A stretch of 64,000 nt of DNA from Pseudomonas sp. efr-133-TYG-5 (GTDB lineage Bacteria > Pseudomonadota > Gammaproteobacteria > Pseudomonadales > Pseudomonadaceae). The translations under genes were made by a program, and so were the position numbers. The stretch lies in the NCBI RefSeq assembly GCF_030209175.1, contig NZ_JARVSM010000004.1:558001-622000 (forward strand). Direction: 5' to 3'. This document shows, piece after piece, positions 53,094 through 62,762 of this stretch. The notes beneath the pieces are model-generated. The model made no database searches. It worked only from the letters and a program-made list of their open reading frames with translations, and was not told the origin of the DNA. Each line of letters starts with the position of its first letter. Positions within the stretch are counted from its first letter, which is position 1.

Positions 53094-53235
53094 GAAGTGC
53101 GAAGGCCTTCCGAGGCGATGCCGCTAAATTGAGCCAGTAATGACGCCGACGCAATGGCGTCGATCACATCTGACAGCAAAAAGTGTTCCTTTGGACCATT
53201 GTGCCGATCTCAATTTCCAGGTTGGACAAAAAAAC

Positions 53236-53328
53236 TGTGGGAGCTGGCTTGCCAGCGATGAGGCCGGCAGCTCCAACATCACATGTTGAATGTCAGCCCG
53301 CCATCGCTGGCACGCCAGCTCCCACAGG
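53236..53328. repeat. REPIN between the FUSC and YhiN-like genes
   Basis: Inverted copies of the GGGAGCTGGCTTGCCAGCGA REP; the right copy has a GGCACGCCAGC variant. Confidence 0.8.
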
Positions 53329-53356
53329 GATTGCATTTCAAATTTGAACAGCGGGA

Positions 53357-54535
53357 TCAGACGTACTGCGCCGCCGCGTAACCCGACGCCCACGCCCACT
53401 GGAAGTTGAAGCCGCCCAGGTGGCCGGTGACGTCGAGCACTTCGCCGACGAAATACAGGCCCGGGCTTTTCAGCGATTCCATGGTCTTGGACGACACTTC
53501 GCGGGTATCGACGCCGCCGAGGGTGACTTCGGCGGTGCGGTAGCCCTCGGTGCCGGCCGGCACGACTTTCCAGCTGCCGAGTCTGTCGGCGATCTGCGCC
53601 AGTTCGGCGTGGGTGTACTGCTTCATCGGTTTGGAAACGAACCAGTTGTCCGCCAGCAGGTTGGCCATCTTCTTGGTGAAAATCTCGCCGAGCAGGGTTT
53701 TCAGCTCGCTGTTCGGACGCTCGGCGACTTGTTGCTGCAACCAGCTCGCCGCGTCGTGATCCGGCAGCAGGTTGATTTCCACCGTGTCGCCGGGCTCCCA
53801 GAACGAGGAAATCTGCAGGATCGCCGGGCCGCTGAGGCCTCGGTGAGTGAACAGGATGTTTTCGCGAAAGCTCTGCTCGTTGCAGCTGACCAGGCAATCC
53901 ACCGACGTGCCGGACAGCTCGCTGCACAAGTCCTTGAGCTGGTCGGTGATGGTGAACGGCACCAGCCCGGCGCGGGTCGGCAGCAGTTCATGACCGAACT
54001 GCTTGGCGACCTGATAACCGAAACCGCTGGCGCCCAGCGTCGGGATCGACAGGCCGCCGGTGGCGATCACCAGCGACTGGCACTGCAACTGGCCGAGGGT
54101 GGTGTCGAGCAGGTAGCCGCTGTCGACCTTCTCGATGGTCTGGATCGAGGTGTCCAGGTGCAGCTCGACGCCGACCTGGTCGCACTCGTCGAGCAGCATG
54201 CCGAGGATGTCGCTGGCCTTGTTGTCGCAGAACAGCTGACCGAGTTTCTTCTCGTGGTACGGCACGCCGTGCTTGCCGACCATGCCGATGAAATCCCACT
54301 GGGTGTAGCGCGCCAGGGCCGATTTGCAGAAATGCGGATTGTGCGAAAGGAAATTGCTCGGCTCGGTGTACATGTTGGTGAAATTGCAGCGACCGCCGCC
54401 GGACATGAGGATTTTCTTGCCGGGCTTGTTGGCGTGGTCGAGCAGCAACACCTGACGCCCGCGGCCGGCCGCGGTCAGGGCACACATCAAGCCAGCGGCG
54501 CCGGCGCCAATGATCACGACTTCGGTAGAGCGCAA
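53357..54535 (-). CDS. FAD-dependent oxidoreductase, YhiN/HI0933 family
   Basis: This 392-aa flavoprotein begins EVVIIGAGAAGLMCALTAAG (FAD Rossmann motif), followed by the family hallmark KKILMSGGGRCNFTN. The C-terminal FAD motif reads FVGEVLDVTGHLGGFNFQWAW. The family is annotated as aminoacetone oxidase or unknown, and the reaction is not firmly known. It is separate from the upstream dbpA gene, with a palindromic repeat between them. Confidence 0.9.
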   Translation of the reverse strand: MRSTEVVIIGAGAAGLMCALTAAGRGRQVLLLDHANKPGKKILMSGGGRCNFTNMYTEPSNFLSHNPHFCKSALARYTQWDFIGMVGKHGVPYHEKKLGQLFCDNKASDILGMLLDECDQVGVELHLDTSIQTIEKVDSGYLLDTTLGQLQCQSLVIATGGLSIPTLGASGFGYQVAKQFGHELLPTRAGLVPFTITDQLKDLCSELSGTSVDCLVSCNEQSFRENILFTHRGLSGPAILQISSFWEPGDTVEINLLPDHDAASWLQQQVAERPNSELKTLLGEIFTKKMANLLADNWFVSKPMKQYTHAELAQIADRLGSWKVVPAGTEGYRTAEVTLGGVDTREVSSKTMESLKSPGLYFVGEVLDVTGHLGGFNFQWAWASGYAAAQYV

Positions 54536-54552
54536 AACGGTGTCCTCACACA

Positions 54553-54664
54553 GATCGTTCCCACGCTCTGCGTGGGAATGCCGCCATGGACGCTCTGCGT
54601 CCGCTTTTAAATCGTGACGCGGAGCGTCACAGGATGCATTCCCACGCAGAGCGTGGGAACGATC
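54553..54664. repeat. 112-base cruciform repeat (GATCGTTCCCACGC type)
   Basis: The left arm GATCGTTCCCACGCTCTGCG continues to GGGAATGC and is mirrored at the right end by GCATTCCCACGCAGAGCGTG running to GATC. Each arm is itself a hairpin (TTCCCACGC/GCGTGGGAA). Between them lie GGACGC/GCGTCC and GTGACGC/GCGTCAC hairpins. It is a common type of fluorescent pseudomonad intergenic element and could form a four-way or three-way junction. Confidence 0.8.
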
Positions 54665-54684
54665 AACTTTTGTTGGAAGATCGC

Positions 54685-56070
<1,386 letters not shown>

Positions 56071-56235
56071 GGGACTGGCCTGCAAAACAAAATGTCGCGC
56101 AGTGTAGCAGCCCCGTGCCACTTTCCTCGAAAGTTCTGGACGAACAGCGACTCGATCACCAGCACCTGGCGATCAAACCGCTGGCGAGGGAACGGGCTCG
56201 CGCGCCGCACCCGCCGTCCCCAGTTCGGCGTTTGT

Positions 56236-57675
56236 TCAGTGCTCGATGTGTTCGTCCGGGTGTTCCTGCGCACGTTTGGCGCGCCGGCCGTCTTCTTTCG
56301 ACAGCTGCGAGAAAATCGTCGCCGCCAGCATCGCCATGATCCCCACCGTGACAAAGGTCAGCTGGAACGCGCCCAGCACGGTTTCCACGCCGTCGTTGCC
56401 GATCTCCGCCGTGAAGCCGCCCAGCAGCGCACCGGCGCAGGCCACCCCAAGACTCAACGACAACTGCGCCACCACCGAGAGCAGACTGTTGCCGCTGCTG
56501 GCGCTGGCATCGTCGAGGTCGATCAGGGTCACGGTGTTCATCGCGGTGAATTGCAGCGAGTTGATCGCACCGAGAATCGCCAACAGGCACAGCAGCAGCC
56601 AGTACGGCGTCTGCTCGCTGACCAGGCCCATGCTCGCCAGCATGATGCCCAGCGCGAGGGTGTTGCCGGTGAGCACGATGCGATAGCCGAGGCGTTCGAT
56701 CAGCGGGCGCGCCATCCACTTGGCGAACATCGCCGCGCCAGCCAGCGGCAGCATGCTCATCCCCGCCTGCGACGGCGAGTAACCCAGCGCCACCTGCAGC
56801 AGCAACGGCACCAGGAACGGCAGGGCACCGCTGCCCAGCCGGGCGAACAGGTTGCCGATAATGCCGACGGCGAAGGTGCGGGTCTTGAACAGCGAAGGCG
56901 CGAACAGCGGGTTCTCGACACGTCCGGCGCGCAGCCAGTACGCCGCGAGACAGGCCAGACCGCCGAACAGCAGCAACATCACCCGCAGGTGCGGCAGGTG
57001 CAGTTCGCCCAGGCCTTCCATGGCGATGGTGATGAGGATCATCGCCGCGCCGAACAGCAGGAAACCCAGGCTATCGAAACGCGTGCGCTCGCTGCCGCGC
57101 AGGTCGGGAATGAATTTCCATACCGCGTAGCAACCGATGACGCCCACCGGCAGGTTGATCAGGAAGATCCAGTGCCACGTCAGGTACTGCACCATCCAGC
57201 CGCCCATGGTCGGGCCGATCAACGGGCCGAGCAGGCCGGGGATGGTGATGAAACCCATGATCCGCACCAGTTCCGAACGCGGATAGGCGCGCAGCACCAC
57301 CAGGCGTCCGACCGGCAGCATCAGCGCACCGCCGAGGCCCTGGATGATGCGCGCGCCGACCAGCATGGTCAGGCTGCTGGACAGGGCGCAGAGCAGCGAG
57401 CCGAAACTGAACAGCAGGATCGCGCCGAAGAAGATTTTCTTCGTGCCGAAGCGATCGGCGATCCAGCCCGAGGCCGGAATCAGCAATGCCACGGTGAGCA
57501 TGTAGGCGATGACCACGCCCTGCATGCGCAGCGGGTCTTCGGCCAGGTCCCGGGCCATGGCGGGCAGGGCGGTGTTGAGGATGGTCCCGTCGAGGGACTG
57601 CATGAAGAAGGCGATGGCGACGACCCACGGCAACCAGCGGGCGGTGATGGCGTCGAGCGGTGGGCGGTTGGGCAT
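56236..57675 (-). CDS. mdtD: MFS multidrug transporter of the MdtD type
   Basis: This 479-aa transporter has 14 predicted membrane segments and the DHA2 features: AFFMQSLDGTILNTALPAMA in helix 1 and the antiporter motif GLGGALMLPVGRLVVLRAYPR. It resembles MdtD, a proposed multidrug exporter. ATG 57675 has AGAGG upstream. No mdtABC efflux genes lie nearby. Confidence 0.85.
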   Translation of the reverse strand: MPNRPPLDAITARWLPWVVAIAFFMQSLDGTILNTALPAMARDLAEDPLRMQGVVIAYMLTVALLIPASGWIADRFGTKKIFFGAILLFSFGSLLCALSSSLTMLVGARIIQGLGGALMLPVGRLVVLRAYPRSELVRIMGFITIPGLLGPLIGPTMGGWMVQYLTWHWIFLINLPVGVIGCYAVWKFIPDLRGSERTRFDSLGFLLFGAAMILITIAMEGLGELHLPHLRVMLLLFGGLACLAAYWLRAGRVENPLFAPSLFKTRTFAVGIIGNLFARLGSGALPFLVPLLLQVALGYSPSQAGMSMLPLAGAAMFAKWMARPLIERLGYRIVLTGNTLALGIMLASMGLVSEQTPYWLLLCLLAILGAINSLQFTAMNTVTLIDLDDASASSGNSLLSVVAQLSLSLGVACAGALLGGFTAEIGNDGVETVLGAFQLTFVTVGIMAMLAATIFSQLSKEDGRRAKRAQEHPDEHIEH

Positions 57676-57712
57676 GGAACCTCTGAGAGTGTGGGTCAGG
57701 CGGAACACTACC

Positions 57713-57803
57713 CTGTGGGAGCTGGCTTGCCAGCGATGGCGGACTTTCAGACAAAGTTATGTTGAATCTGATGTCCTCATCGCTGGCAAGCCAGCTCCCA
57801 CAG
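57713..57803. repeat. REPIN upstream of mdtD
   Basis: Two inverted copies of the GGGAGCTGGCTTGCCAGCGA REP lie between the PmbA-like gene and mdtD. Confidence 0.87.
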
Positions 57804-57815
57804 GTATTTGCGGTG

Positions 57816-59153
57816 TTACAGGGTCAAGGTCAGTCGGCTCACCAGCGCCCCCGGCAGCAATGCCGACGAGGTATTGCGCTGGCTATAGGTGCTCGCCGAC
57901 AGCAGCAACTCGCGCTCGGCGGTCAGGGCCTCCAGTTGCGAACCCAGCAGGCTGTAGGCGCTGTCGTCGAAGCGCATGGTGCTGACCGGCGCCTGGATCT
58001 CGCCGTTTTCCACCCAGAACGTGGCGAAGCGGGTCATGCCGGTCAGGCGTGCCGCCGGTTGATCCGAGTAGTTCAGGTACCACAGGTTGCTGATGTACAA
58101 CCCGGTACCCAACTGCTTGAGAACATCCGCCTGCGGTAAGTCACCGGCGGCCATGGTCAGCGCGCTCGGCGCTTCCCCGCCGCTGGCGCCGTTGGCCGTC
58201 AGGCCGTACTCGGCGGCGCTGCGCGAACCGACCAGTTGCGCGCCCGCCTTGCCTTCGACAATCAGGCGCAGATCGCTGCGTGGATAGCCTTCGCCGGAAA
58301 ACGCCGGACTCAGCGAGTCGCTGACTTTTTCGTCGAGGGACACCAGCGCACTGAACGCCTGATCGCCGGCGTACAGCTTCTGCAACGGGCTGCTCTTGCT
58401 GGCAATCGACTGCGCGGAAAACCCGCCCCAGCACAGCATGCCCATGATTTCTTCGAGCGCCGCCGGTGCCAGGTAGGCGCGGTACTGCCCCGGCGCCAGG
58501 GTGCGCAGCGGGCGACCGAGGAACTCCAGTTGCTCGCGCGCCTGCTGGATGCGGCGGGCGAAATCAGCGCTGTTCCAGTCGTGCCCGGCATAACTGGCCT
58601 TCACGGCCTGGCCGTTGTCGTGGAACAGGCTGAAGTCGAAGTTGAAGCTGTTGGCCTGGTGCCAGCCGAAGGCCCCCGAAGAGCTGGCAAAACCGCGGGC
58701 AATCGGGCCGGCGGCGTAGATGCCGACCAGATCGAGGCCTTGCGCCGCCTCGGCGATCTGCGCCACGACCTGTTCGGTGTCCGGCAGCGGATGCTCCTGC
58801 ACGTGCCGGCTCTGCCAGCCGTTGTGGTTGAGCAGCAGGTACGGATCCTGTGGCAGCAGCGGCAGGGTTTCGCGCAGTTGCTGCAAGCCTTCGGCGAGGC
58901 GTTGCAGATCGGTTTCCTGTTCGCCCGAGAGGGTGATCTGCAGGTCGGCATGGCGACCGTCGTTGATCAGCTTGAGGCTGACGCTGGCCTGCTGCACTTG
59001 CCCGGCCTGGCGCACCCTGGCGTGATTGAAGCGCACGAAAGCGGAGGATTCGGCGGCGTGGCTGAGGGTGAATTGCTCCGGCTCGCGCACGGTGTCCTGC
59101 AGCCAGTTGACCAGTACCTTGAAGGCCTCGGCCTGACTCTTTACGTTAGCCAT
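57816..59153 (-). CDS. PmbA-like subunit of a TldD/PmbA family pair
   Basis: This 445-aa protein belongs to the TldD/PmbA (U62) family. It lacks the HExxxH motif, as expected for the non-catalytic PmbA-type partner. Segments of the family fold include ISNLWYLNYSDQPAARLTGMTR in the C-terminal half. Its ATG overlaps the stop of the TldD-like gene (TGATG), so the two are coupled and probably form a heteromer like TldD-TldE. The natural substrate is unknown. Confidence 0.87.
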   Translation of the reverse strand: MANVKSQAEAFKVLVNWLQDTVREPEQFTLSHAAESSAFVRFNHARVRQAGQVQQASVSLKLINDGRHADLQITLSGEQETDLQRLAEGLQQLRETLPLLPQDPYLLLNHNGWQSRHVQEHPLPDTEQVVAQIAEAAQGLDLVGIYAAGPIARGFASSSGAFGWHQANSFNFDFSLFHDNGQAVKASYAGHDWNSADFARRIQQAREQLEFLGRPLRTLAPGQYRAYLAPAALEEIMGMLCWGGFSAQSIASKSSPLQKLYAGDQAFSALVSLDEKVSDSLSPAFSGEGYPRSDLRLIVEGKAGAQLVGSRSAAEYGLTANGASGGEAPSALTMAAGDLPQADVLKQLGTGLYISNLWYLNYSDQPAARLTGMTRFATFWVENGEIQAPVSTMRFDDSAYSLLGSQLEALTAERELLLSASTYSQRNTSSALLPGALVSRLTLTL

Positions 59154-60595
59154 CAGGCGTCTCCCCCAAACACATCAACGTTGCTGAATACGCAGGCCGG
59201 CGAAGCGTGGCCGACGCGGATCACCTGGTTCGGTTCGCCCTTGCCGCAGTTCGGCGTGCCCAGCACCTTGACGGTACTGGCATCGCCGACGGCGCGCAGG
59301 CTTTTCCAGAATTGGGCAGAGATGGCCCGGTAGTTCGGGTTTTTCACCACGCCCTTGAGCTCACCGTTTTCGATCAACTGGCCCCATTCGCAGCCGAACT
59401 GGAATTTGTTGCGCGCATCGTCGATCGACCACGAGCGATTGGTGCTCATCAGGATGCCGTGCTCGATGCCCTCGACCAGTTGCCCCAGGCTCTGGTCGCC
59501 CGGCTCGATATTGAGGTTGGCCATGCGGTCGATCGGCGCGCGGTTCCAGCCGCAGGCGCGGCTGTTGGCCACGCCGTCGAGGCCGGCGCGGTGTTGCGAG
59601 AGCGCGCCACCCAGCGGCCGCAGCAGCAGGCCCTGGCGAATCAGGAATTGCTTGCTGGCGACACTGCCATCGTCGTCATGCGCGTAACTGGCAAGTTCTT
59701 CCGGGATGCCCGGATCGAAGGTCACGTTGAGCAACGGCGAGCCGTACTGCAGGCTGCCGAAGTCGCTGGTCTTGACGAAGCTGGTGCCGGCGTAATTGCG
59801 CTCGTCGCCGAGGATGCGGTCCAGTTCCAGCGGGTGACCGATGGACTCATGGATCTGCAGCATCATCTGGTCGGGCATCAGCAGCAGGTCGCGCGCGCCT
59901 TGCGGGGTGTTCGGGGCAAGCAGCAATTGCAGCGCCTGGTCAGCCACCTGCGGACCGGCGCCGACCAGGCCGCAGCGGCTGATGACGTCCGCGCCGCCCT
60001 GCTGGCCGAAGTTTTCGCGACCGAGGCTGCGGGTCTGGCTGTCGCTGCCGTCGTAGGCGGTGACGCTCAGGCCCGGGTAGACGAAGCGCTGGGCCTGGCG
60101 CAATTCGGCCCCGGCGCTGCTCAGGTAGATCTGCTCGACGTGAGTGATGCCGACGCTCACCTCCCAGTTCACCAGGCGCTCATCCTTTGGCACCGAGGCG
60201 GATTCCGCGCCGAGCAGCTCGAAGCAGTCGCTCAGGGACGGAAAGGGTTGTTCGAGATTGGGTGAAAAGTAATCGTTGCGGTCGCTGGAAACCGCCTGGT
60301 CGCGCAGGTCGAGCAAGGCGTACGGCTTGATTCGCCGGGCCTGCTGTTCGGCGCGCTCGAGGGCGGCCTGCAGGCCTTGCTGCGACAGGTCGTTGGTGGC
60401 GGCGTAGGCCTCGACACCGTTGACCCGCACGGTCAGCATCGCCCCCTCGTCGCGGCTCAGGCTCGGCGGCTCGGCAACGTTCTTGCGCACCGACAGGTAC
60501 TGGCCGGACTCGCGCACATAGCGCAGGGAAAAGAATTCAGCGCCCGTGCGCAAGGCAGCGAAGCGCTGCTTGAGCTGGGGGTGGAAATCGAACAT
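59153..60595 (-). CDS. TldD-like metallopeptidase
   Basis: This 480-aa protein has the TldD zinc motif HESIGHPLELDR (HExxxH) and the C-terminal GTPNCGKGEP loop whose Cys is a zinc ligand in the family. TldD-TldE pairs degrade unfolded peptides and process modified peptides such as microcin B17. It shares one base with the PmbA-like gene downstream. A GGAGG lies just upstream of the ATG. No biosynthetic or precursor peptide gene lies next to it. Confidence 0.9.
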   Translation of the reverse strand: MFDFHPQLKQRFAALRTGAEFFSLRYVRESGQYLSVRKNVAEPPSLSRDEGAMLTVRVNGVEAYAATNDLSQQGLQAALERAEQQARRIKPYALLDLRDQAVSSDRNDYFSPNLEQPFPSLSDCFELLGAESASVPKDERLVNWEVSVGITHVEQIYLSSAGAELRQAQRFVYPGLSVTAYDGSDSQTRSLGRENFGQQGGADVISRCGLVGAGPQVADQALQLLLAPNTPQGARDLLLMPDQMMLQIHESIGHPLELDRILGDERNYAGTSFVKTSDFGSLQYGSPLLNVTFDPGIPEELASYAHDDDGSVASKQFLIRQGLLLRPLGGALSQHRAGLDGVANSRACGWNRAPIDRMANLNIEPGDQSLGQLVEGIEHGILMSTNRSWSIDDARNKFQFGCEWGQLIENGELKGVVKNPNYRAISAQFWKSLRAVGDASTVKVLGTPNCGKGEPNQVIRVGHASPACVFSNVDVFGGDA

Positions 60596-60762
60596 TCGGA
60601 AACCTCCTTGTCATGGAGTAGCGGGGCGAAGCGATTCGGCGGGGAGGGGTGAAACGATTGCGCGAGGACTAGAGTAGGCCTGCGTGGGGGTAGGATCAAG
60701 TGAAGAGGGGGTGTAGGGGGATTTACTGTGAACCAGGGAGAGAGGTGTAGATTTGCAGGGCC

Positions 60763-60856
60763 TCATCGCTGGCAAGCCAGACTCCCACAGGTTTCTCGGT
60801 GACCACAATATCTGTGAACGACGCAAAACCCTGTGGGAGCTGGCTTGCCAGCGATT
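60763..60856. repeat. REPIN between betA and the TldD-like gene
   Basis: An inverted pair of GGGAGCTGGCTTGCCAGCGA REPs lies in the gap; the left copy carries a single inserted A (CCAGACTCCC). Confidence 0.83.
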
Positions 60857-60878
60857 AGCCGTGACGCGGTATCAAGTC

Positions 60879-62582
60879 TTACTGAGCAGCAGGCGTGACA
60901 TCACGCATCGGCTTGCCCTTCACCGGCGCACCGCCAGCAACGTAGTAGGCGGCGGTGCTGCGCGGCAGCGGCTTGCGGCCACGGATCTTGTCGGCGATTT
61001 TCTCGGCCATCATGATCGTCGGCGCGTTCAGGTTGCCGGTGGTGATGATCGGCATGATCGAGGCATCGACCACACGCAGGCCCTGCATGCCATGCACGCG
61101 ACCTTCGCCATCCACGACCGCCATGTCGTCGGTGCCCATCTTGCACGAGCAGGACGGGTGGAACGCGGTTTCGGCGTGCTCGCGGATGAACTTGTCCAGT
61201 TGCTCATCGGTTTGCACTTCGATGCCCGGGCTGATTTCACGGCCGCGGAAGGCGTCCAGGGCAGGCTGCTGCATGATTTCCCGGGTCAGGCGGATGCCGT
61301 CACGGAATTCCTGCCAGTCCTGCTCGGTGGCCATGTAGTTGAACAGGATGCTCGGGTGCTGGCGCGGATCCTTGGATTTGACCTGGATGCGGCCACGGCT
61401 CGGCGAACGCATGGAACCCATGTGCGCCTGGAACCCGTGCTCTTTCACACCGTTGCTGCCGTTGTAGTTAATCGCCACCGGCAGGAAGTGGTACTGGATG
61501 TTCGGCCATTCGAACTCTTCGCGAGTACGGATGAAACCGCCGGCTTCGAACTGGTTGCTGGCGCCGATGCCGGTGCCGTTGAACAGCCACTCGGCACCGA
61601 TGGCCGGCTGGTTGTACCAGAGCAGCGACGGGTACAGCGAAACCGGTTGGGTGCAGGCGTATTGCAGGTACAGCTCGAGGTGGTCCTGGAGGTTTTCACC
61701 GACGCCCGGCAGGTCGTGGACGACCGGGATGTCGAGGCTTTCCAGCAGTTTTGCCGGGCCGACACCGGAGCGCTGCAGAATCTGCGGCGAAGCGATGGCG
61801 CCGGAGCACAGCAGGACTTCCTTGCGTGCCTTGGCTTCAACGCGCTCTTCGGCCGAGCCGACCAGGTAACGCACGCCGACCGCACGCTTGCCTTCGAAGA
61901 GGATCTTGTCGGTCAGGGCGTGGGTGACGATGGTCAGGGTCGAACGCTTCTTGGCGATGTCGAGGTAGCCACGGGCGGTGGAAGCACGACGGCCGTTCGG
62001 CGTGACGGTGCGGTCCATCGGGCCGAAGCCTTCCTGCTGGTAACCGTTCAAGTCTTCGGTGCGCGGGTAACCGGCCTGCACGCCGGCTTCGACCATGGCG
62101 TGGAACAGTGGGTTGTTGCCCGCCTTCGGCGTGGTCACGCTGACCGGGCCGTCGCCACCGTGGTAGTCGTTCGGGCCGATGTCGCGGGTTTCCGCTTTAC
62201 GGAAGTACGGCAGGCAGTCCAGATAGGTCCAGTCTTCCAGGCCTGGCAGTTTCGCCCAGCCGTCGTAGTCCATGGCGTTGCCACGGATGTAGCACATGCC
62301 GTTGATCAGCGAGGAACCGCCGAGGCCCTTGCCGCGACCGCATTCCATCCGGCGACCGTCCATGTGCGGCTCCGGATCGGTTTCGTAGGCCCAGTTGTAG
62401 CGACGGCCCTGCAGCGGGAACGCCAGGGCGGCCGGCATTTGTGTGCGGAAGTCGAAACGGTAGTCAGGGCCGCCTGCTTCGAGCAGCAGCACGGTGACGC
62501 CTTCGTCTTCAGTCAGACGGGTCGCAAGTGTGTTACCGGCCGAGCCGGCACCGATGATGATGTAATCGAATTCTTGGGACAT
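60879..62582 (-). CDS. betA: Choline dehydrogenase
   Basis: BetA (567 aa) is the FAD-dependent GMC oxidoreductase that oxidises choline to betaine aldehyde for making glycine betaine. It begins FDYIIIGAGSAGNTLATRL. GMC signatures are GRGKGLGGSSLINGMCYIRG and GAIASPQILQRSG. The catalytic His is in HPSCSCKMG. ATG 62582 has GAGGG eight bases upstream. betB is upstream on the same strand, as in betIBA operons. Confidence 0.96.
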   Translation of the reverse strand: MSQEFDYIIIGAGSAGNTLATRLTEDEGVTVLLLEAGGPDYRFDFRTQMPAALAFPLQGRRYNWAYETDPEPHMDGRRMECGRGKGLGGSSLINGMCYIRGNAMDYDGWAKLPGLEDWTYLDCLPYFRKAETRDIGPNDYHGGDGPVSVTTPKAGNNPLFHAMVEAGVQAGYPRTEDLNGYQQEGFGPMDRTVTPNGRRASTARGYLDIAKKRSTLTIVTHALTDKILFEGKRAVGVRYLVGSAEERVEAKARKEVLLCSGAIASPQILQRSGVGPAKLLESLDIPVVHDLPGVGENLQDHLELYLQYACTQPVSLYPSLLWYNQPAIGAEWLFNGTGIGASNQFEAGGFIRTREEFEWPNIQYHFLPVAINYNGSNGVKEHGFQAHMGSMRSPSRGRIQVKSKDPRQHPSILFNYMATEQDWQEFRDGIRLTREIMQQPALDAFRGREISPGIEVQTDEQLDKFIREHAETAFHPSCSCKMGTDDMAVVDGEGRVHGMQGLRVVDASIMPIITTGNLNAPTIMMAEKIADKIRGRKPLPRSTAAYYVAGGAPVKGKPMRDVTPAAQ

Positions 62583-62639
62583 TGAATGCACCCTCTTTAG
62601 ATGTGGTCAGGCAGGACCTCAGCGAGTGCTGCGCACTCG

Positions 62640-62733
62640 AGTCGCTGGCAAGCCAGCTCCCACAAGGATTGGGAGTAGCCACAGACTTGCGGGACGACTC
62701 CAAACCTGTGGGAGCGGGCTTGCCCGCGAAGAG
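62640..62733. repeat. Hybrid REP pair between betB and betA
   Basis: The left copy is of the GTCGCTGGCAAGCCAGCTCC type while the right copy is the GGGAGCGGGCTTGCCCGCGA type, so the arms come from two REP subfamilies. Confidence 0.8.
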
Positions 62734-62762
62734 GCCCTCGCAGGCAATACAAGACTCGGGGC

